Shown: positions 1 to 10,258 of the stretch, in pieces
Layout of the letters: the number at the start of each line of letters is the position of its first letter
Numbering within the stretch: position 1 is the first letter of the stretch
NCBI GenBank assembly: GCA_964615375.1
Contig: CAZTOW010000002.1
Location: 1 to 64,000, forward strand
From: CAZKWG01 sp964615375
GTDB lineage: Bacteria; Myxococcota_A; UBA796; CAZKWG01
Direction: 5' to 3'
DNA: 64,000 nt
Notes under the pieces: generated by a model
The model's database searches: none
What the model was told of the DNA's origin: nothing
Seen by the model: only the letters and a program-made list of their open reading frames with translations
Made by a program: the position numbers and the translations under genes

Positions 1-117
1 TGTCGATGTCGATGTCGATGTCGATGTCGATGTCGATGTCGATGTCGATGTCGATACCGATACCGATGCCGATACCGATGCCGATACCGATACCGATACC
101 AATACCGATGCCGACCC
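1..117. repeat. GATGTC/GATGCC/GATACC hexamer array
   Basis: The left edge is a run of 6-base units: first pure TGTCGA units, then mixed units reading GATACC and GATGCC, decaying into CCCCGT-type sequence just before the stop codon of the dehydrogenase. It belongs to the same family as the large arrays at 14.6-15.7 kb, so the hexamer is a dispersed repeat of this genome. It is truncated by the window edge. The open frames through it encode only two-residue repeats and are not genes. Confidence 0.9.
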
Positions 118-141
118 CGTCCCCGTCCCGACCCCGTCCCC

Positions 142-1254
<1,113 letters not shown>

Positions 1255-1334
1255 GCGGGGCTCCTCGAGATGGTGCTGAAGCCTAACCGGGCGGCGCGCG
1301 CGGGGGCGGGATAAGAGGCGCCAAGGGGGTGAAC

Positions 1335-2246
1335 ATGGAGACCAGACCGCTCACACGCCAGGACTTCGACGCCGTCGTCGAGCTCGACCGCGCGCTCACC
1401 GGGACCAGCCGCCGCGCCTGGTTCGAGCGCCGGCTCGCCTCCGCCATCGCCGCGCCGGCCCGGCACCTGCAGCTCGCAGCGGTGGAGGGTGAACAGACGC
1501 TGGGCTTCGTGCTGGCCCGCGTGGTGGGCGGGGAGTTCGGCAGGCCCGCGCCGGCCGTGCTGATCGAGGCCATCAGCGTCTCGCCCGAGCACCAGCACCA
1601 CGGCGCCGGCCGCGCCCTGCTGCAGGGCCTCGTGGACCGCATGCTGCACCGCGACATCCACGAGCTGTTCACGGTCGCCTCCTGGCGCGACCACGCGCTG
1701 CTGCGCTTCCTGGACGCGCAGGGTTTCGTCATCGCGCCGCGCCACGTGCTCACCCGCTCGACCGAGGCCCGCCGGCACGACGAGGACGAGGACGAGGACC
1801 TGGAGCGCGATCCCCGCTTCATCCGCACGCTGGCCGCGGGCGACATCGACGCCATCGTCGCCATCGACTCGCGCACCTCCGGCGCCGACCGCGAGGAGTA
1901 CCTGCGCCGCAAGCTGGACGAGGCGCTCAAGGAGAGCGGGGTGCAGGCCTCGCTGGCGGCGGTGGACGACGGGCACGTCGTCGGCTTCCTGATGGCGCGG
2001 GTGGACATGGGCGACTTCGGGCGCGTCTCCGCCTCGGCCGTGCTGGACACGCTGGGCGTGGACCCGCGCTTCGCCCGCAAGGGCTACGGTCAGGCCCTGC
2101 TGGAGCAGCTGCTCAAGAACCTGAGCGCGCTGGGCGTGGAGACGGTGAACACCGAGGTCGACCGCGCGAACTTCCCGCTGCTCCGCTGGTTCTACGCCAT
2201 GGGCTTCGGGCCCTCGGAGCGCCTGGTCTTCCACCGGAAGTACTAG
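1335..2246 (+). CDS. Tandem GNAT-domain N-acetyltransferase
   Basis: This 303-residue protein is built of two GNAT folds, roughly residues 1-135 and 155-303. Each half has its own acetyl-CoA loop: EHQHHGAGRALL in the first and RFARKGYGQALL in the second. Each half also ends in a LLRFLDAQGF or LLRWFYAMGF motif typical of the GNAT C-terminal strand. An acidic linker (DEDEDEDLE) joins them. An in-frame GTG lies two codons upstream at 1329, but the AAGGGGG ribosome site fits the ATG at 1335 best. GNAT proteins transfer acetyl groups to amines; the acceptor cannot be predicted. The gene converges on the cytidine deaminase gene with only 5 bases between the stops. Confidence 0.85.
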   Translation: METRPLTRQDFDAVVELDRALTGTSRRAWFERRLASAIAAPARHLQLAAVEGEQTLGFVLARVVGGEFGRPAPAVLIEAISVSPEHQHHGAGRALLQGLVDRMLHRDIHELFTVASWRDHALLRFLDAQGFVIAPRHVLTRSTEARRHDEDEDEDLERDPRFIRTLAAGDIDAIVAIDSRTSGADREEYLRRKLDEALKESGVQASLAAVDDGHVVGFLMARVDMGDFGRVSASAVLDTLGVDPRFARKGYGQALLEQLLKNLSALGVETVNTEVDRANFPLLRWFYAMGFGPSERLVFHRKY

Positions 2247-2251
2247 ATAAC

Positions 2252-2662
2252 CTAGCCTCTGGAGAGCAGGTTCTCCGGCCCGAAGGCCCGGGGGAGCAGC
2301 TCTCCGAGCGTCAGGCTCTGCGCCAGCGAGCCGTCGGCGTGGCCGATGACCACGCGCAGATCGGCCCCGCCGAAGTCGTAGAGCACCTGGCGGCAGGCCC
2401 CGCAGGGAGAGGCCGGCGGGTCGTCCTCGGTCACGACCGCCACCGCGCTCAGGCGGGTGGCGCCCTCGCTCACGGCCTTGAAGACCGCCACGCGCTCGGC
2501 GCAGCAGGTGAGCGAGAAGCTTGATATCTCGACGTTACACCCCGAGAACACGCGACCGTCCTCGCAGAGCACGGCGGCGCCGACGTGGTAGCGCGAGTAC
2601 GGAGCGTGGGCCCGACCGCGGGCCTCCACCGCCAGCGAGAGCAGGGCGAGCTCGCTCACCAT
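2252..2662 (-). CDS. cdd: Cytidine deaminase
   Basis: This 136-residue protein matches the usual size of homotetrameric cytidine deaminase, which converts cytidine and deoxycytidine to uridine and deoxyuridine in pyrimidine salvage. The zinc site is explicit: CAERVA (zinc cysteine, then the proton-shuttling glutamate) and PCGACRQVL with the other two zinc cysteines. The N-terminal YSRYHVGAAV and GCNVE segments are also diagnostic. A longer open frame extends upstream, but the ATG at 2662 is chosen because homology begins there and it overlaps the stop of punA by 7 bases, implying translational coupling. It forms a two-gene nucleoside salvage unit with punA. Confidence 0.93.
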   Translation of the reverse strand: MVSELALLSLAVEARGRAHAPYSRYHVGAAVLCEDGRVFSGCNVEISSFSLTCCAERVAVFKAVSEGATRLSAVAVVTEDDPPASPCGACRQVLYDFGGADLRVVIGHADGSLAQSLTLGELLPRAFGPENLLSRG

Positions 2663-3465
2663 CGGCGCACCAGCTCGGCGACGAGGCCGGCGAGGCGGGG
2701 GGCGGCCTCGGCCACGACGCGCTTGACGTCCTCGTGCGTCAGGACCTCGTCCTTGAGGCCGGCGGCGTGGTTGGAGATGACGGCGAAGGCCACGACGCGG
2801 AGCCCGCAGTGGGCGGCGGCGATGACCTCGGGCACGGTGGACATGCCCACCACCTGCGCGCCGAGGATCTGGCACATGCGGATCTCGGCCGGGGTCTCGT
2901 AGCTGGGGCCCAGCATCGCGGCGTAGACCCCGCGGTGCAGCGTGATCCCGCGCTCCTCCGCGATCTGCTCGGCCAGGGCGCCCAGGTCGGGGTCATAGGC
3001 CCGCCCCATGTCGGGGAAGCGGGGCCCGAGACCGTCCAGGTTCGGCCCCATCAGGGGGTTTCGGCCCATCAGGTTCAGGTGGTCGGTGATGCGCAGCAAG
3101 GAGCCAGGACCGACGCCCAGATCCAGTGAGCCCACCGCGCTGGTCAGCACCAGCTTGCGCACGCCCCAGAGCCGCAGCGCGCGCACCTGGAAGACCACGC
3201 GCTCGAGCGGGTGGCCCTCGTAGACGTGCAGGCGCCCGCCCAGCAGCGCCACCCGCGCCCCGCCCAGGGTGCCCACCGAGGCGCGGCCGGCGTGGCCCTC
3301 GACCCCGGGGGTGGGCAGCCCGAGATCGGCGTAATCCGCCGACTCCGCGCCCTCCAGGCTGTCCAGCAGCACGCTCAGGCCGCTGCCCAGCACCACCGCG
3401 CCCTCTGGAGCGGGCCCGAAGGTCGCTCTCAGCCGCGCCACCGTCTCCTGTAGCTGATCCCACAT
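2656..3465 (-). CDS. punA: Purine nucleoside phosphorylase (trimeric, PNP-I type)
   Basis: This 269-residue enzyme phosphorolyses inosine or guanosine (and deoxy forms) to the base and ribose-1-phosphate. Family landmarks are VVLGSGLS (phosphate loop) near residue 25, GGRLHVYEGH, LTSAVGSL, DHLNLMGRNPL, GPSYETPAEIRM with the purine-site glutamate, and VGMSTVPEVIAA followed by AVISNHAAG. The length fits the trimeric mammalian-like class rather than hexameric DeoD. It is the first gene of the punA-cdd pair. It starts at ATG 3465, 45 bases from the stop of the cyclase gene, which is in the same direction, so a longer transcript is possible. Confidence 0.92.
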   Translation of the reverse strand: MWDQLQETVARLRATFGPAPEGAVVLGSGLSVLLDSLEGAESADYADLGLPTPGVEGHAGRASVGTLGGARVALLGGRLHVYEGHPLERVVFQVRALRLWGVRKLVLTSAVGSLDLGVGPGSLLRITDHLNLMGRNPLMGPNLDGLGPRFPDMGRAYDPDLGALAEQIAEERGITLHRGVYAAMLGPSYETPAEIRMCQILGAQVVGMSTVPEVIAAAHCGLRVVAFAVISNHAAGLKDEVLTHEDVKRVVAEAAPRLAGLVAELVRRW

Positions 3466-3510
3466 GGCTGCGGCCTATTCCAGGATGGCTTGGACGTCCA
3501 GCCTGCGCGC

Positions 3511-6500
3511 TCAGCGGTGGCGGGACGGGGGCTCCTGGAGGGTCATGGTCTTCTCGTCAGAGAAGCCGCGGAGCTCGGCGAGGGCGTTGTCCGCGCTGGC
3601 GGCGTGGTGGGCGCGGCGCTCGGGCGGGCCGTGGCCGGCGAGGAGCTGGTGCAGGATGGCGGCCTCATAGGGCATGGAGAGGCGCGTGGCGTCCTCGAGG
3701 GCGCGGGTCCAGAGGCGGACGGCGGGGCGGGGGTGGCCCAGGAGGGCCTCGAGCTGGCCGAGGCGCAGGCCGGCGGAGGGGCGGGCCAGGGGGTAGACCT
3801 CGGCGAGGGCGGAGAGGGCGCGCAGGGCGCGGCGGGCCTCGCCGCGGAGGCCGGGATCGGGGCTGGGGGAGGCCAGGGACTCGGCGAGGGCCTCCAGCAG
3901 CACCTCGGCCACGCCCAGGTAGCCCGTGAGCACGAGCACGGTGGTGGGGCGGGAGGCGCCGACGCGCAGGCGGACCTCACGGGCGCGGGCCAGGGCCTCG
4001 GCGCGGCGCCCGGCCCGCCAGAGGGTGACGGCCAGCTCGCCCCGGGCGGCGATCTCAGGGCTCAGGCTGTGCTCCTGCTCGCCCATGGCCAGCGCGCGCT
4101 CGACCAGGGGCAGGGCCTCGGCGGCGCGGCCCTGCCGGCAGAGGACCAGCGCCCTCCCCCGCAGCGCGGCGGCCAGGAAGCCCTGATCTCCCGAGCGCTC
4201 CCCGGCCCGCTCGACCTCGTCCATGGCGCTCAGCATCTGCGCGTCCTGGCCGCGGTGGTAGCGCATGAAGCCGACGGCGACGAGGTCCAGCCCCAGGTGG
4301 CGCTGGTCCCCGAGCTGGCGGTGCAGGGCGACGGCGCGCTGCAGAGCGGCCTCGGCGCGATCCCAGCGGGCGGAGGCGACGAGGATCTGGCCCTCGACGA
4401 AGCTGACCCAGGCCTGCGCGGCGGGGCCGGCGCGCTCGGCGGCCTGGCGGGCGCGGCGGAGCGCGGCGTGGGCGGCGGGGACGATGGGGATGGCGGCGTA
4501 GCCCAGGCCCAGGTTGGCCTCCACCCGGGCGACCTCGGCGCTGGCGGGGAGCCGATGCGCGAGGTTTACGGCTTGAAACACGAAGTACAGGGTGGGGAGG
4601 AGCTGCTGGTCCAGGTAGGAGATCTCGGTGAGCGTCTCGGCGGCGCGCAGGGCCTCCAGGCGGGGGGCCTGGGCGGCCTCGCTGAGCGGCGGGGCGGGGA
4701 GCACGCGGGAGAGCAGGTGCCGGAGCGCGGCGCCGATGAGCGCGAGCCAGAGGCCGGCGGGGCTGCGCGGCGGGGGGTGGCCGAGGTAGCCGAGCGCGCG
4801 GGCCAGCTCCTCCCGACCGCGGGCCGGGCTGCCCGACTGCACCAGCGAGAGCCCCAGGCTGCGGCGCCAGCGCGACCAGGCCTGAGGATCCGCCTTGTAC
4901 CCGGGCTCTCCGGCCAGGGTGAGCAGGCTCTCGTAGAAGCCGGCGGCCTCGCGCCAGGCCCCGCTGTCCATGGCCAGCGCCCCGGCGCGCTCCAGCCAGC
5001 GGGCGGCGTGCTCGTTGTCCCCGGCCTCGCGCCAGTGCCAGGCCAGGAGCGCGGTGTAGGCGGCGCGCTCGGCGGGGTGGACGTCCTCGTAGCGCTCGGC
5101 CAGGGCCCGGTGCAGCGGCGCACGCTGGGCGTGTAACATGAGGTTATACGCGACCTGCTGCGTGATCGCGTCCTTGAAGGCCCAGGTGGGCTCGTTGGCC
5201 CCGGCCACGGGCGCCACCATGGCGGCGCGCTCCAGCACCTCCAGGTGCAGGCGCAGGGCCGGCTTGTCGGTCTCCGTGGGAAAGATGGCGTGTAACAGCC
5301 GTAACGGGAAGACACGCCCGATGACGCTGGCCACCTTCAGCACGAGCTGGGCGGCCTGGGGGAGCTGGTCGATGCGGCTGCGGATCAGGCCCTGCACGGT
5401 CTCGGGGAGCTCGATGGCGCCGAGATCGCGGCCGGCGGCCTCCAGGCGGCAGCTCCCCTCGTCCACCACGATGACGCCCGCGTCGCGGAGCGCGTACGCC
5501 AGCTCCAGGCTGAGCTGGGGGTGGCCGCCGGCGCGCTGGACCACCAGATCCAGCACGGGGCGGGGCACGCGGTCCACGTCGAGCTGCTGGCAGAGCAGGG
5601 CGGCGACCTCGTCGGCGCGCAGGGGGCCGAGGCGCAATAACTGGAATCCGGGACTCCTCTTCAGCTCCTGCCAGGCGGGAGAGACCTCGGTCATCGGCCG
5701 CATGGTCATCAGCAGCACGATGGGGCGCAGGCGCCGCCAGGCGGCCACGCAGAGGGCCCAGGAGGCGGTGTCCATCCAGTGGACGTCCTCCAGCGCGATG
5801 ATCAGGGGTTTGCCGCCGCTCATCTTGTGGATGAGGCGCAGGATGAGATCGCGGGTGGCGGCGGCGCGGGCCTCGCCGACCAGCTGGCGGGTGATCTCGT
5901 TCTCGGGCAGGCCCATGGGGACCAGCGCGTCCAGCAGCGGCGCGCGGTCGAGCAGGGCCGTGTCGCGGGAGAGGTGCAGCAGCAGCCCCTCCTGCAACAC
6001 CATGGAGTCCCCCGCCGCCCCGCCGCTGGGGAGCTGGAAGGCCAGGGCCCGCCGCCAGGGGAAGTAGGGCGTGGTGGCCTCGACGCCGTCGGCCGCCCCG
6101 CGCAGGACCGTGAGCCCGAGCTCGCGCGCGCGGGCGACGGCCTCATCCACGAGGTGCGACTTGCCGAAGCCGTGCTCGGCCTCGATCGCGATCACGCAGC
6201 CCTGGCCCTCCTCCACCAGCGCGCCCAGCGCCCGGCGCAGGGCCTCGCGCTCCTTGCGGCGCCCGACCAGGGCGTGACCGGCCTCCTCCTGACGTAACGT
6301 GAGGCGGCGGCGGGCCGTGGGGGCGTAGACGCGGACGGTGCCCTCCTGGCCCTTCATCGGGATGGAGCGGGGAGACTCGAATTTGACGCGCTCCTGGGCC
6401 ACCTCCCAGGTGGGCTCGTCGCAGAGCACGCCGGCCACCGCGGCCTGCATGAGCCGGGCCGCGCGCACCACCGCCGAGCCGACCAGGGTGTACTCTCGGC

Positions 6501-7599
6501 GCCGCTCGTGCCCGACGGAGCCGCAGAAGACCTCGCCCGTGGACACGCCCAGGGCCGCGGAGACCCCGAGCTCGCCCAGGGCCGCGCGGATGCCCAGGGC
6601 CGCCATCGCGGCGCGGGCGGGGTCGTCGGAGTGCGCGCGGGGCGGCAGGCCGAAGGCGGCGACCAGGGCCGGGCCCTTCTCGTCCACGCTGACGTGGTGC
6701 AGAGAGCCCTCGTAGCGGGAGAGCACCTCCTGGATGGCGACCACGGCGCGGTGGATGAGGTTCAGATCGTCGGTGCCCAGGCGCTGCAGGTGGACGAAGA
6801 CGACGCTGATGCGGCGGAGCTCAGCCTCGAAGCCGGCCATCCCGCCGTCCATGCGCGCGGTGACCACGGCGGGGACGAAGCAGCGCAGGGCGTCCGTCAT
6901 CTTCGTGGTGAGCGGGGGCGGGGCCAGAGCGCGGAGTGTGAGCTGCTGGTTCAGGGCCTCGAGCAGGGGCGCTCCCCCCGGTTGGGAGCGCAGCTTCGCC
7001 CGATCGCCCAGCAGGGCCGCCACCTCCTTGGAGAGCGCCACGCCGCCCCGGGGGGCCTCCTGCTCGGCGCGCGCCGCGGAGATCACGGCGTCCCCCGCCA
7101 CGAAGAGCTCGGCCCGACCGTCCCGTCCGCCTACCGGGCAGGCCACGACCTCGCCCACGCCCAGGCCCACGCGCAGCGAGAGCCGGTAGCCCGGGGCGAT
7201 CTCCTGGTCGTGCAGGGTGCGGCGCACGGCCAGCGCGCAGGCGGCGGCGCGGGAGACGGCGGTGGCCAGCCCCCCGTCGGCCTCGCCCACCGTCCAGACG
7301 GCGACCAGCGCGTCCCCGGCGAACTTCGCCACGTCTCCGCCGTGCCCGCGCACCCGCTCGATGAGCCGCCCGAAGAAGACGTCCAGCAGGTTGGACAGCG
7401 CCTCCACCCCCTTGGGCCCCTGGCGCGCGAGCTGCTCCGTGATGCGTGAGTAGCCCGAGATGTCCGTAAACATCACCGCCGCGGGCACGCGCTCGGCCAC
7501 CGGGGACTGGGTCGGGTCCGGCGGCGCGGGGTCCACCGCCAGCCGCCGCAACAGGAGCAGCGGCACGTAGCTGGCGAGGTTCTCAGCGCGCTCGGACAC
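3511..7599 (-). CDS. Class III nucleotidyl cyclase / AAA ATPase / TPR signalling protein
   Basis: This 1362-residue multidomain protein starts at a GTG. Residues about 30-200 are a class III adenylate/guanylate cyclase domain with the metal-binding motif FTDISGYSR and the second Asp in AKFAGDALVAVW. Residues about 260-430 are a second cyclase-like domain; it keeps TGEVFCGSVG but its metal-Asp motif reads VVFVHLQRL, so it is probably a non-catalytic partner. A STAND/AAA-type ATPase follows, with a loose P-loop AEHGFGKSHL and Walker B LIIALEDVHWMD. The C-terminal half is alanine-rich helical repeat resembling TPRs, including repeats of the AALRGRALVL type. This architecture is common in Myxococcota and other signal-rich bacteria. 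The product (probably cAMP) and the stimulus are unknown. Confidence 0.85.
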   Translation of the reverse strand: MSERAENLASYVPLLLLRRLAVDPAPPDPTQSPVAERVPAAVMFTDISGYSRITEQLARQGPKGVEALSNLLDVFFGRLIERVRGHGGDVAKFAGDALVAVWTVGEADGGLATAVSRAAACALAVRRTLHDQEIAPGYRLSLRVGLGVGEVVACPVGGRDGRAELFVAGDAVISAARAEQEAPRGGVALSKEVAALLGDRAKLRSQPGGAPLLEALNQQLTLRALAPPPLTTKMTDALRCFVPAVVTARMDGGMAGFEAELRRISVVFVHLQRLGTDDLNLIHRAVVAIQEVLSRYEGSLHHVSVDEKGPALVAAFGLPPRAHSDDPARAAMAALGIRAALGELGVSAALGVSTGEVFCGSVGHERRREYTLVGSAVVRAARLMQAAVAGVLCDEPTWEVAQERVKFESPRSIPMKGQEGTVRVYAPTARRRLTLRQEEAGHALVGRRKEREALRRALGALVEEGQGCVIAIEAEHGFGKSHLVDEAVARARELGLTVLRGAADGVEATTPYFPWRRALAFQLPSGGAAGDSMVLQEGLLLHLSRDTALLDRAPLLDALVPMGLPENEITRQLVGEARAAATRDLILRLIHKMSGGKPLIIALEDVHWMDTASWALCVAAWRRLRPIVLLMTMRPMTEVSPAWQELKRSPGFQLLRLGPLRADEVAALLCQQLDVDRVPRPVLDLVVQRAGGHPQLSLELAYALRDAGVIVVDEGSCRLEAAGRDLGAIELPETVQGLIRSRIDQLPQAAQLVLKVASVIGRVFPLRLLHAIFPTETDKPALRLHLEVLERAAMVAPVAGANEPTWAFKDAITQQVAYNLMLHAQRAPLHRALAERYEDVHPAERAAYTALLAWHWREAGDNEHAARWLERAGALAMDSGAWREAAGFYESLLTLAGEPGYKADPQAWSRWRRSLGLSLVQSGSPARGREELARALGYLGHPPPRSPAGLWLALIGAALRHLLSRVLPAPPLSEAAQAPRLEALRAAETLTEISYLDQQLLPTLYFVFQAVNLAHRLPASAEVARVEANLGLGYAAIPIVPAAHAALRRARQAAERAGPAAQAWVSFVEGQILVASARWDRAEAALQRAVALHRQLGDQRHLGLDLVAVGFMRYHRGQDAQMLSAMDEVERAGERSGDQGFLAAALRGRALVLCRQGRAAEALPLVERALAMGEQEHSLSPEIAARGELAVTLWRAGRRAEALARAREVRLRVGASRPTTVLVLTGYLGVAEVLLEALAESLASPSPDPGLRGEARRALRALSALAEVYPLARPSAGLRLGQLEALLGHPRPAVRLWTRALEDATRLSMPYEAAILHQLLAGHGPPERRAHHAASADNALAELRGFSDEKTMTLQEPPSRHR

Positions 7600-7650
7600 G
7601 GAGGGGCTCCAGGGGCGAGGCCAGTATAGCGCGCGCCGAGGAGCGGAGGC

Positions 7651-8289
7651 TCACGCGCCCTTCTGTTGCGCCTCCGGCCCGAAGGGCACCACCAGCCGGG
7701 TGAGCCCGTAGGCGAGCGCGGCGCCCAGCAGCCACAGCGGGTTGCCGAAGGTGACGTAGAGCGTGACCATCAGGCCCACGTTGCTGGCCGCCAGGAAGCT
7801 CGCGTTGCTGAGGCTGCGCACCGTATAGCGGCGGAAGTCGATCTGGTCGTCGGGGCGCGAGGTCATGCGCGAGCTGTAGATGTAGACCAGGACCGCGAGG
7901 CTCACGAAGACCAGCTCCACGCTGAACAGGAAGCGCCCGGTGGTGCCGCGGTACCACAGCGCGGGGTCCACGCGCTCGGCGAAGCTGGCCGCCCACAGAC
8001 AGATGATGGGCTGGCAGAGGATCTCCGGCCCCTCCGAGTGCGGGGCCTGGGGCCGCAGGACGTGGAAGAGGGTGTGGAGGAGCTGCACGCCCACGAAGGC
8101 GCCGGCGATGGCCCAGGCCTCGGCCGGCAGGGAGGGCCGCGAGAGGTCGAAGGCGATGAGCGGCGTGAACAGGCTGGTGAGGATGAGCAGGACGTGGGTG
8201 GACAGATGGCGCGGGCCCGTCACCCCCCAGACGATGGTGCCGCCCAGCAGCACGGTCCAGACGGCGATGGCGAGATCCTGGTACGACAT
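7651..8289 (-). CDS. Multi-pass membrane protein of unknown function
   Basis: This 212-residue protein has about six hydrophobic segments, near residues 5-25, 30-48, 58-78, 88-105, 120-140 and 165-198. Between the fourth and fifth lies a polar loop containing RVDPALWYRG, and between the fifth and sixth is the charged loop SRMTSRPDDQIDFRRY. No catalytic motif was recognised. The ATG is preceded by GGAGCCGCCC. It reads in the same direction as the cyclase gene, with 51 bases between its stop and the cyclase GTG, so the two may be co-transcribed, which would place a membrane partner beside the soluble cyclase. That link is inference. Confidence 0.75.
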   Translation of the reverse strand: MSYQDLAIAVWTVLLGGTIVWGVTGPRHLSTHVLLILTSLFTPLIAFDLSRPSLPAEAWAIAGAFVGVQLLHTLFHVLRPQAPHSEGPEILCQPIICLWAASFAERVDPALWYRGTTGRFLFSVELVFVSLAVLVYIYSSRMTSRPDDQIDFRRYTVRSLSNASFLAASNVGLMVTLYVTFGNPLWLLGAALAYGLTRLVVPFGPEAQQKGA

Positions 8290-8417
8290 GGGCGGCTCCG
8301 GCCGCTCCGGTGGAGTGGGGGCGGCGGAGAGGGTACGGGCGAGGGGTGGGGGTGGATCTTGGCCCCCCGCTCCTGGAGCGTGCGTCAGGCTCGTGTGGAG
8401 CTGGAGAACACCCGTTG

Positions 8418-8609
8418 AACCGCCAAGAGGCCAAGGGCGCCAAGGGCGACGCGGGGAGAAGACGTGGAGGGGCCAGCCTCAGCGCCGCGCGCCAACCTCA
8501 CTGCGGTGCCCTTCACATCCAATCGACGCCTCCAGCGCGGAGGAGAGGCCCGACTCTCCACCGACCTCTCCCTCGCGCCGCCCTTAGCGTCCTTGGCCTC
8601 TTGGCGGTT
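8418..8609. mobile_element. MITE-like element, copy 1 (192 bp, 19-bp perfect terminal inverted repeats)
   Basis: The element begins AACCGCCAAGAGGCCAAGG and ends with its exact reverse complement, CCTTGGCCTCTTGGCGGTT. The interior is about 150 bases with no credible gene. A clearly homologous copy occupies 24359-24560. It fills most of the otherwise empty gap 8290-8656 between the membrane-protein gene and the C39/GH19 gene. It carries no transposase, so it is presumably non-autonomous. The rest of the gap (8290-8417 and 8610-8656) shows no gene. Confidence 0.8.
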
Positions 8610-8656
8610 ACACCTGTGTTACTGCGGAATGGAAAGCTCGCGGGCTACAGCCGGAC

Positions 8657-10258
8657 TCACACCGCGCCGGCCTGCGGCTCCCGCGCTCGCGTCCAGGCGT
8701 CGTCGTGGTTCAGGACCCCGGCATAGGACTCTGCATATCCGGCGACCAGGGAGCCGTTCTGCTCCACGTCGCCGTTCACGATCCGCCGCGCGCTCCAGAA
8801 GTCCACCCCGTTCTCGTTGATGCTGTCGTTCAGGGACTTCCCGGTGAAGCTGCCCGCGCTCATCCCGGAGACGAGGATGTTGGCCGCGAGGTCGGGGACC
8901 AGGTTGACGTGCTCCGGGTTGGCCAGCAGATCGATGGGTGGGTTGCCCTCGCCCCCGTAGGTGACGCCGTCGTGGGTGTAGGTGAAGCCCGAGGCGTTGA
9001 GAGAATTCGTCATCCGCTCGTAGTTGTTGCGGCCAGTGAGCTGCACGTAGCCTCGGCCCCGGTAGCGGGCGGCGTCCGTCGTCCCGGGCTGGTTGCCCAG
9101 CATCCCGCCATAGCAGGCGTCCCAGTACTCCGTCTCGAGCTGCTCGAAGGTGCCCGCGGTCATCCGGTTGCCCGTCAGGTGGTTGGTGCCGCTCCAGCTC
9201 CCGTCCGCGTTCTGCGTGAACGGGTTGCGGTCCTCCACGAGGGACTGGCTGCGCTCGTACATGGGGGTCCCGAAGCGGGACTCGTGCTGGGCCGTGGCCA
9301 GGATGTAGGCGACCTGGTTCGGGTCCGTGATGTTCAGCGCAGCGCACTGCCGGAGGATGGCCGGCACGGAGGAGCCCGCATGCTCCCGCATGTCCTCCGG
9401 CACGGACGCCATGACGCTCTGCGCGACGGCGTCCAGGTTCTGCCCTGACGGCGGCCCCTGCTCCTGTGGTCCCTGCTCTTGGGGCCCCTGCTCCTGCGGA
9501 CCCTGCTCTGGCGGAGGGCGATAGGACGAGTACCCCTTGGGTGGGATCAACGTCGAGAGCTTGTCCAGGGACAGCCAGTACTGGTGCTGGTAGTCCGGGT
9601 TGATCTCCTGGAAGTTGGCCGAGTCGGAGACGTGCACCTCTCCCGTGTCCGGGTTGTAGCCGGTCAGGGTGATGTAGTGCTGAATCATCTCGTTGGGGTA
9701 GCCGGGAGGGTGGTTGTCCGCAGGCGCCCAGATGTTGGCGACGACCGGGTAGTTGTTGTCGATGCTGGTGACGATGTCGCCCCACAGGCGATCCCGGGTC
9801 TCTGGGGAGGGCGGATCCTGCGGCATCTCCGTCGTGACGTAAGGGTCGCCGTCCAGGTAGGAGTTCATGACCTCCGTGATCTGGCCGATCCAGTTCGTGC
9901 CGCCGTTCTCGTGCGTGTGAAGCTGGTCGGCCAGCGTCTCCTGGCTGGGCGCGTTCTCCATGCGCGCCGAGAGCGCGTTGTGCGCCGCCGTGGGGCCGCA
10001 GGTGTAGCCCAGGCGCTGGGCCTCGAAGTCGATGTCCAGGATCTTCGCGTTGGATCCCTCCGGCACCGGGAGCAGGGCCCCCGCCTCCACCCCCACGCCG
10101 GCCATGGCGAGGAGGCCCTGGTTGCCCAGGGTACTCTGGAGGTTCAGCAGGTTCCCGCCGAAGGTCGGGCTGGCGAAGGGGCTGGCGGTCGGGGCCGGCC
10201 CCATCATGGGCTCCGGGAGCGCGCTCTCCTGGGAGGGCTGTTGGTAGCTCAGCGACAC
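8657..10258 (-). CDS. C39-like cysteine peptidase / GH19 chitinase-fold bifunctional protein
   Basis: This 533-residue protein begins at a GTG with a strong GGAGG site 4 bases upstream. Residues 36-52 carry an LQSTLGNQGLLAM segment. Residues about 70-240 look like a C39-family peptidase: Cys87 in GYTCGPTAAHN, His194 in HYITLTGYN and Asp212 in VSDSAN. A Pro/Gln repeat linker (GPQEQ units, 253-269) follows. Residues about 275-525 are a GH19 lysozyme/chitinase-like domain with catalytic Glu326 in AQHESRFG and the hallmark YRGRGYVQLTGRNNY at 399-413. No classical signal peptide is visible. The likely substrates are peptide and glycan parts of cell walls. The combination suggests a lytic effector or prey-wall enzyme, exported by an unidentified route. 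Confidence 0.82.
   Translation of the reverse strand: MSLSYQQPSQESALPEPMMGPAPTASPFASPTFGGNLLNLQSTLGNQGLLAMAGVGVEAGALLPVPEGSNAKILDIDFEAQRLGYTCGPTAAHNALSARMENAPSQETLADQLHTHENGGTNWIGQITEVMNSYLDGDPYVTTEMPQDPPSPETRDRLWGDIVTSIDNNYPVVANIWAPADNHPPGYPNEMIQHYITLTGYNPDTGEVHVSDSANFQEINPDYQHQYWLSLDKLSTLIPPKGYSSYRPPPEQGPQEQGPQEQGPQEQGPPSGQNLDAVAQSVMASVPEDMREHAGSSVPAILRQCAALNITDPNQVAYILATAQHESRFGTPMYERSQSLVEDRNPFTQNADGSWSGTNHLTGNRMTAGTFEQLETEYWDACYGGMLGNQPGTTDAARYRGRGYVQLTGRNNYERMTNSLNASGFTYTHDGVTYGGEGNPPIDLLANPEHVNLVPDLAANILVSGMSAGSFTGKSLNDSINENGVDFWSARRIVNGDVEQNGSLVAGYAESYAGVLNHDDAWTRAREPQAGAV

Noticed and set aside
3490..5136. A 548-residue plus-strand open frame opposite the cyclase gene
   Set aside because: It is antisense to a protein with clear domains, and its composition is Gly/Ala/Gln/Arg-rich, typical of the shadow frame of high-GC coding sequence.
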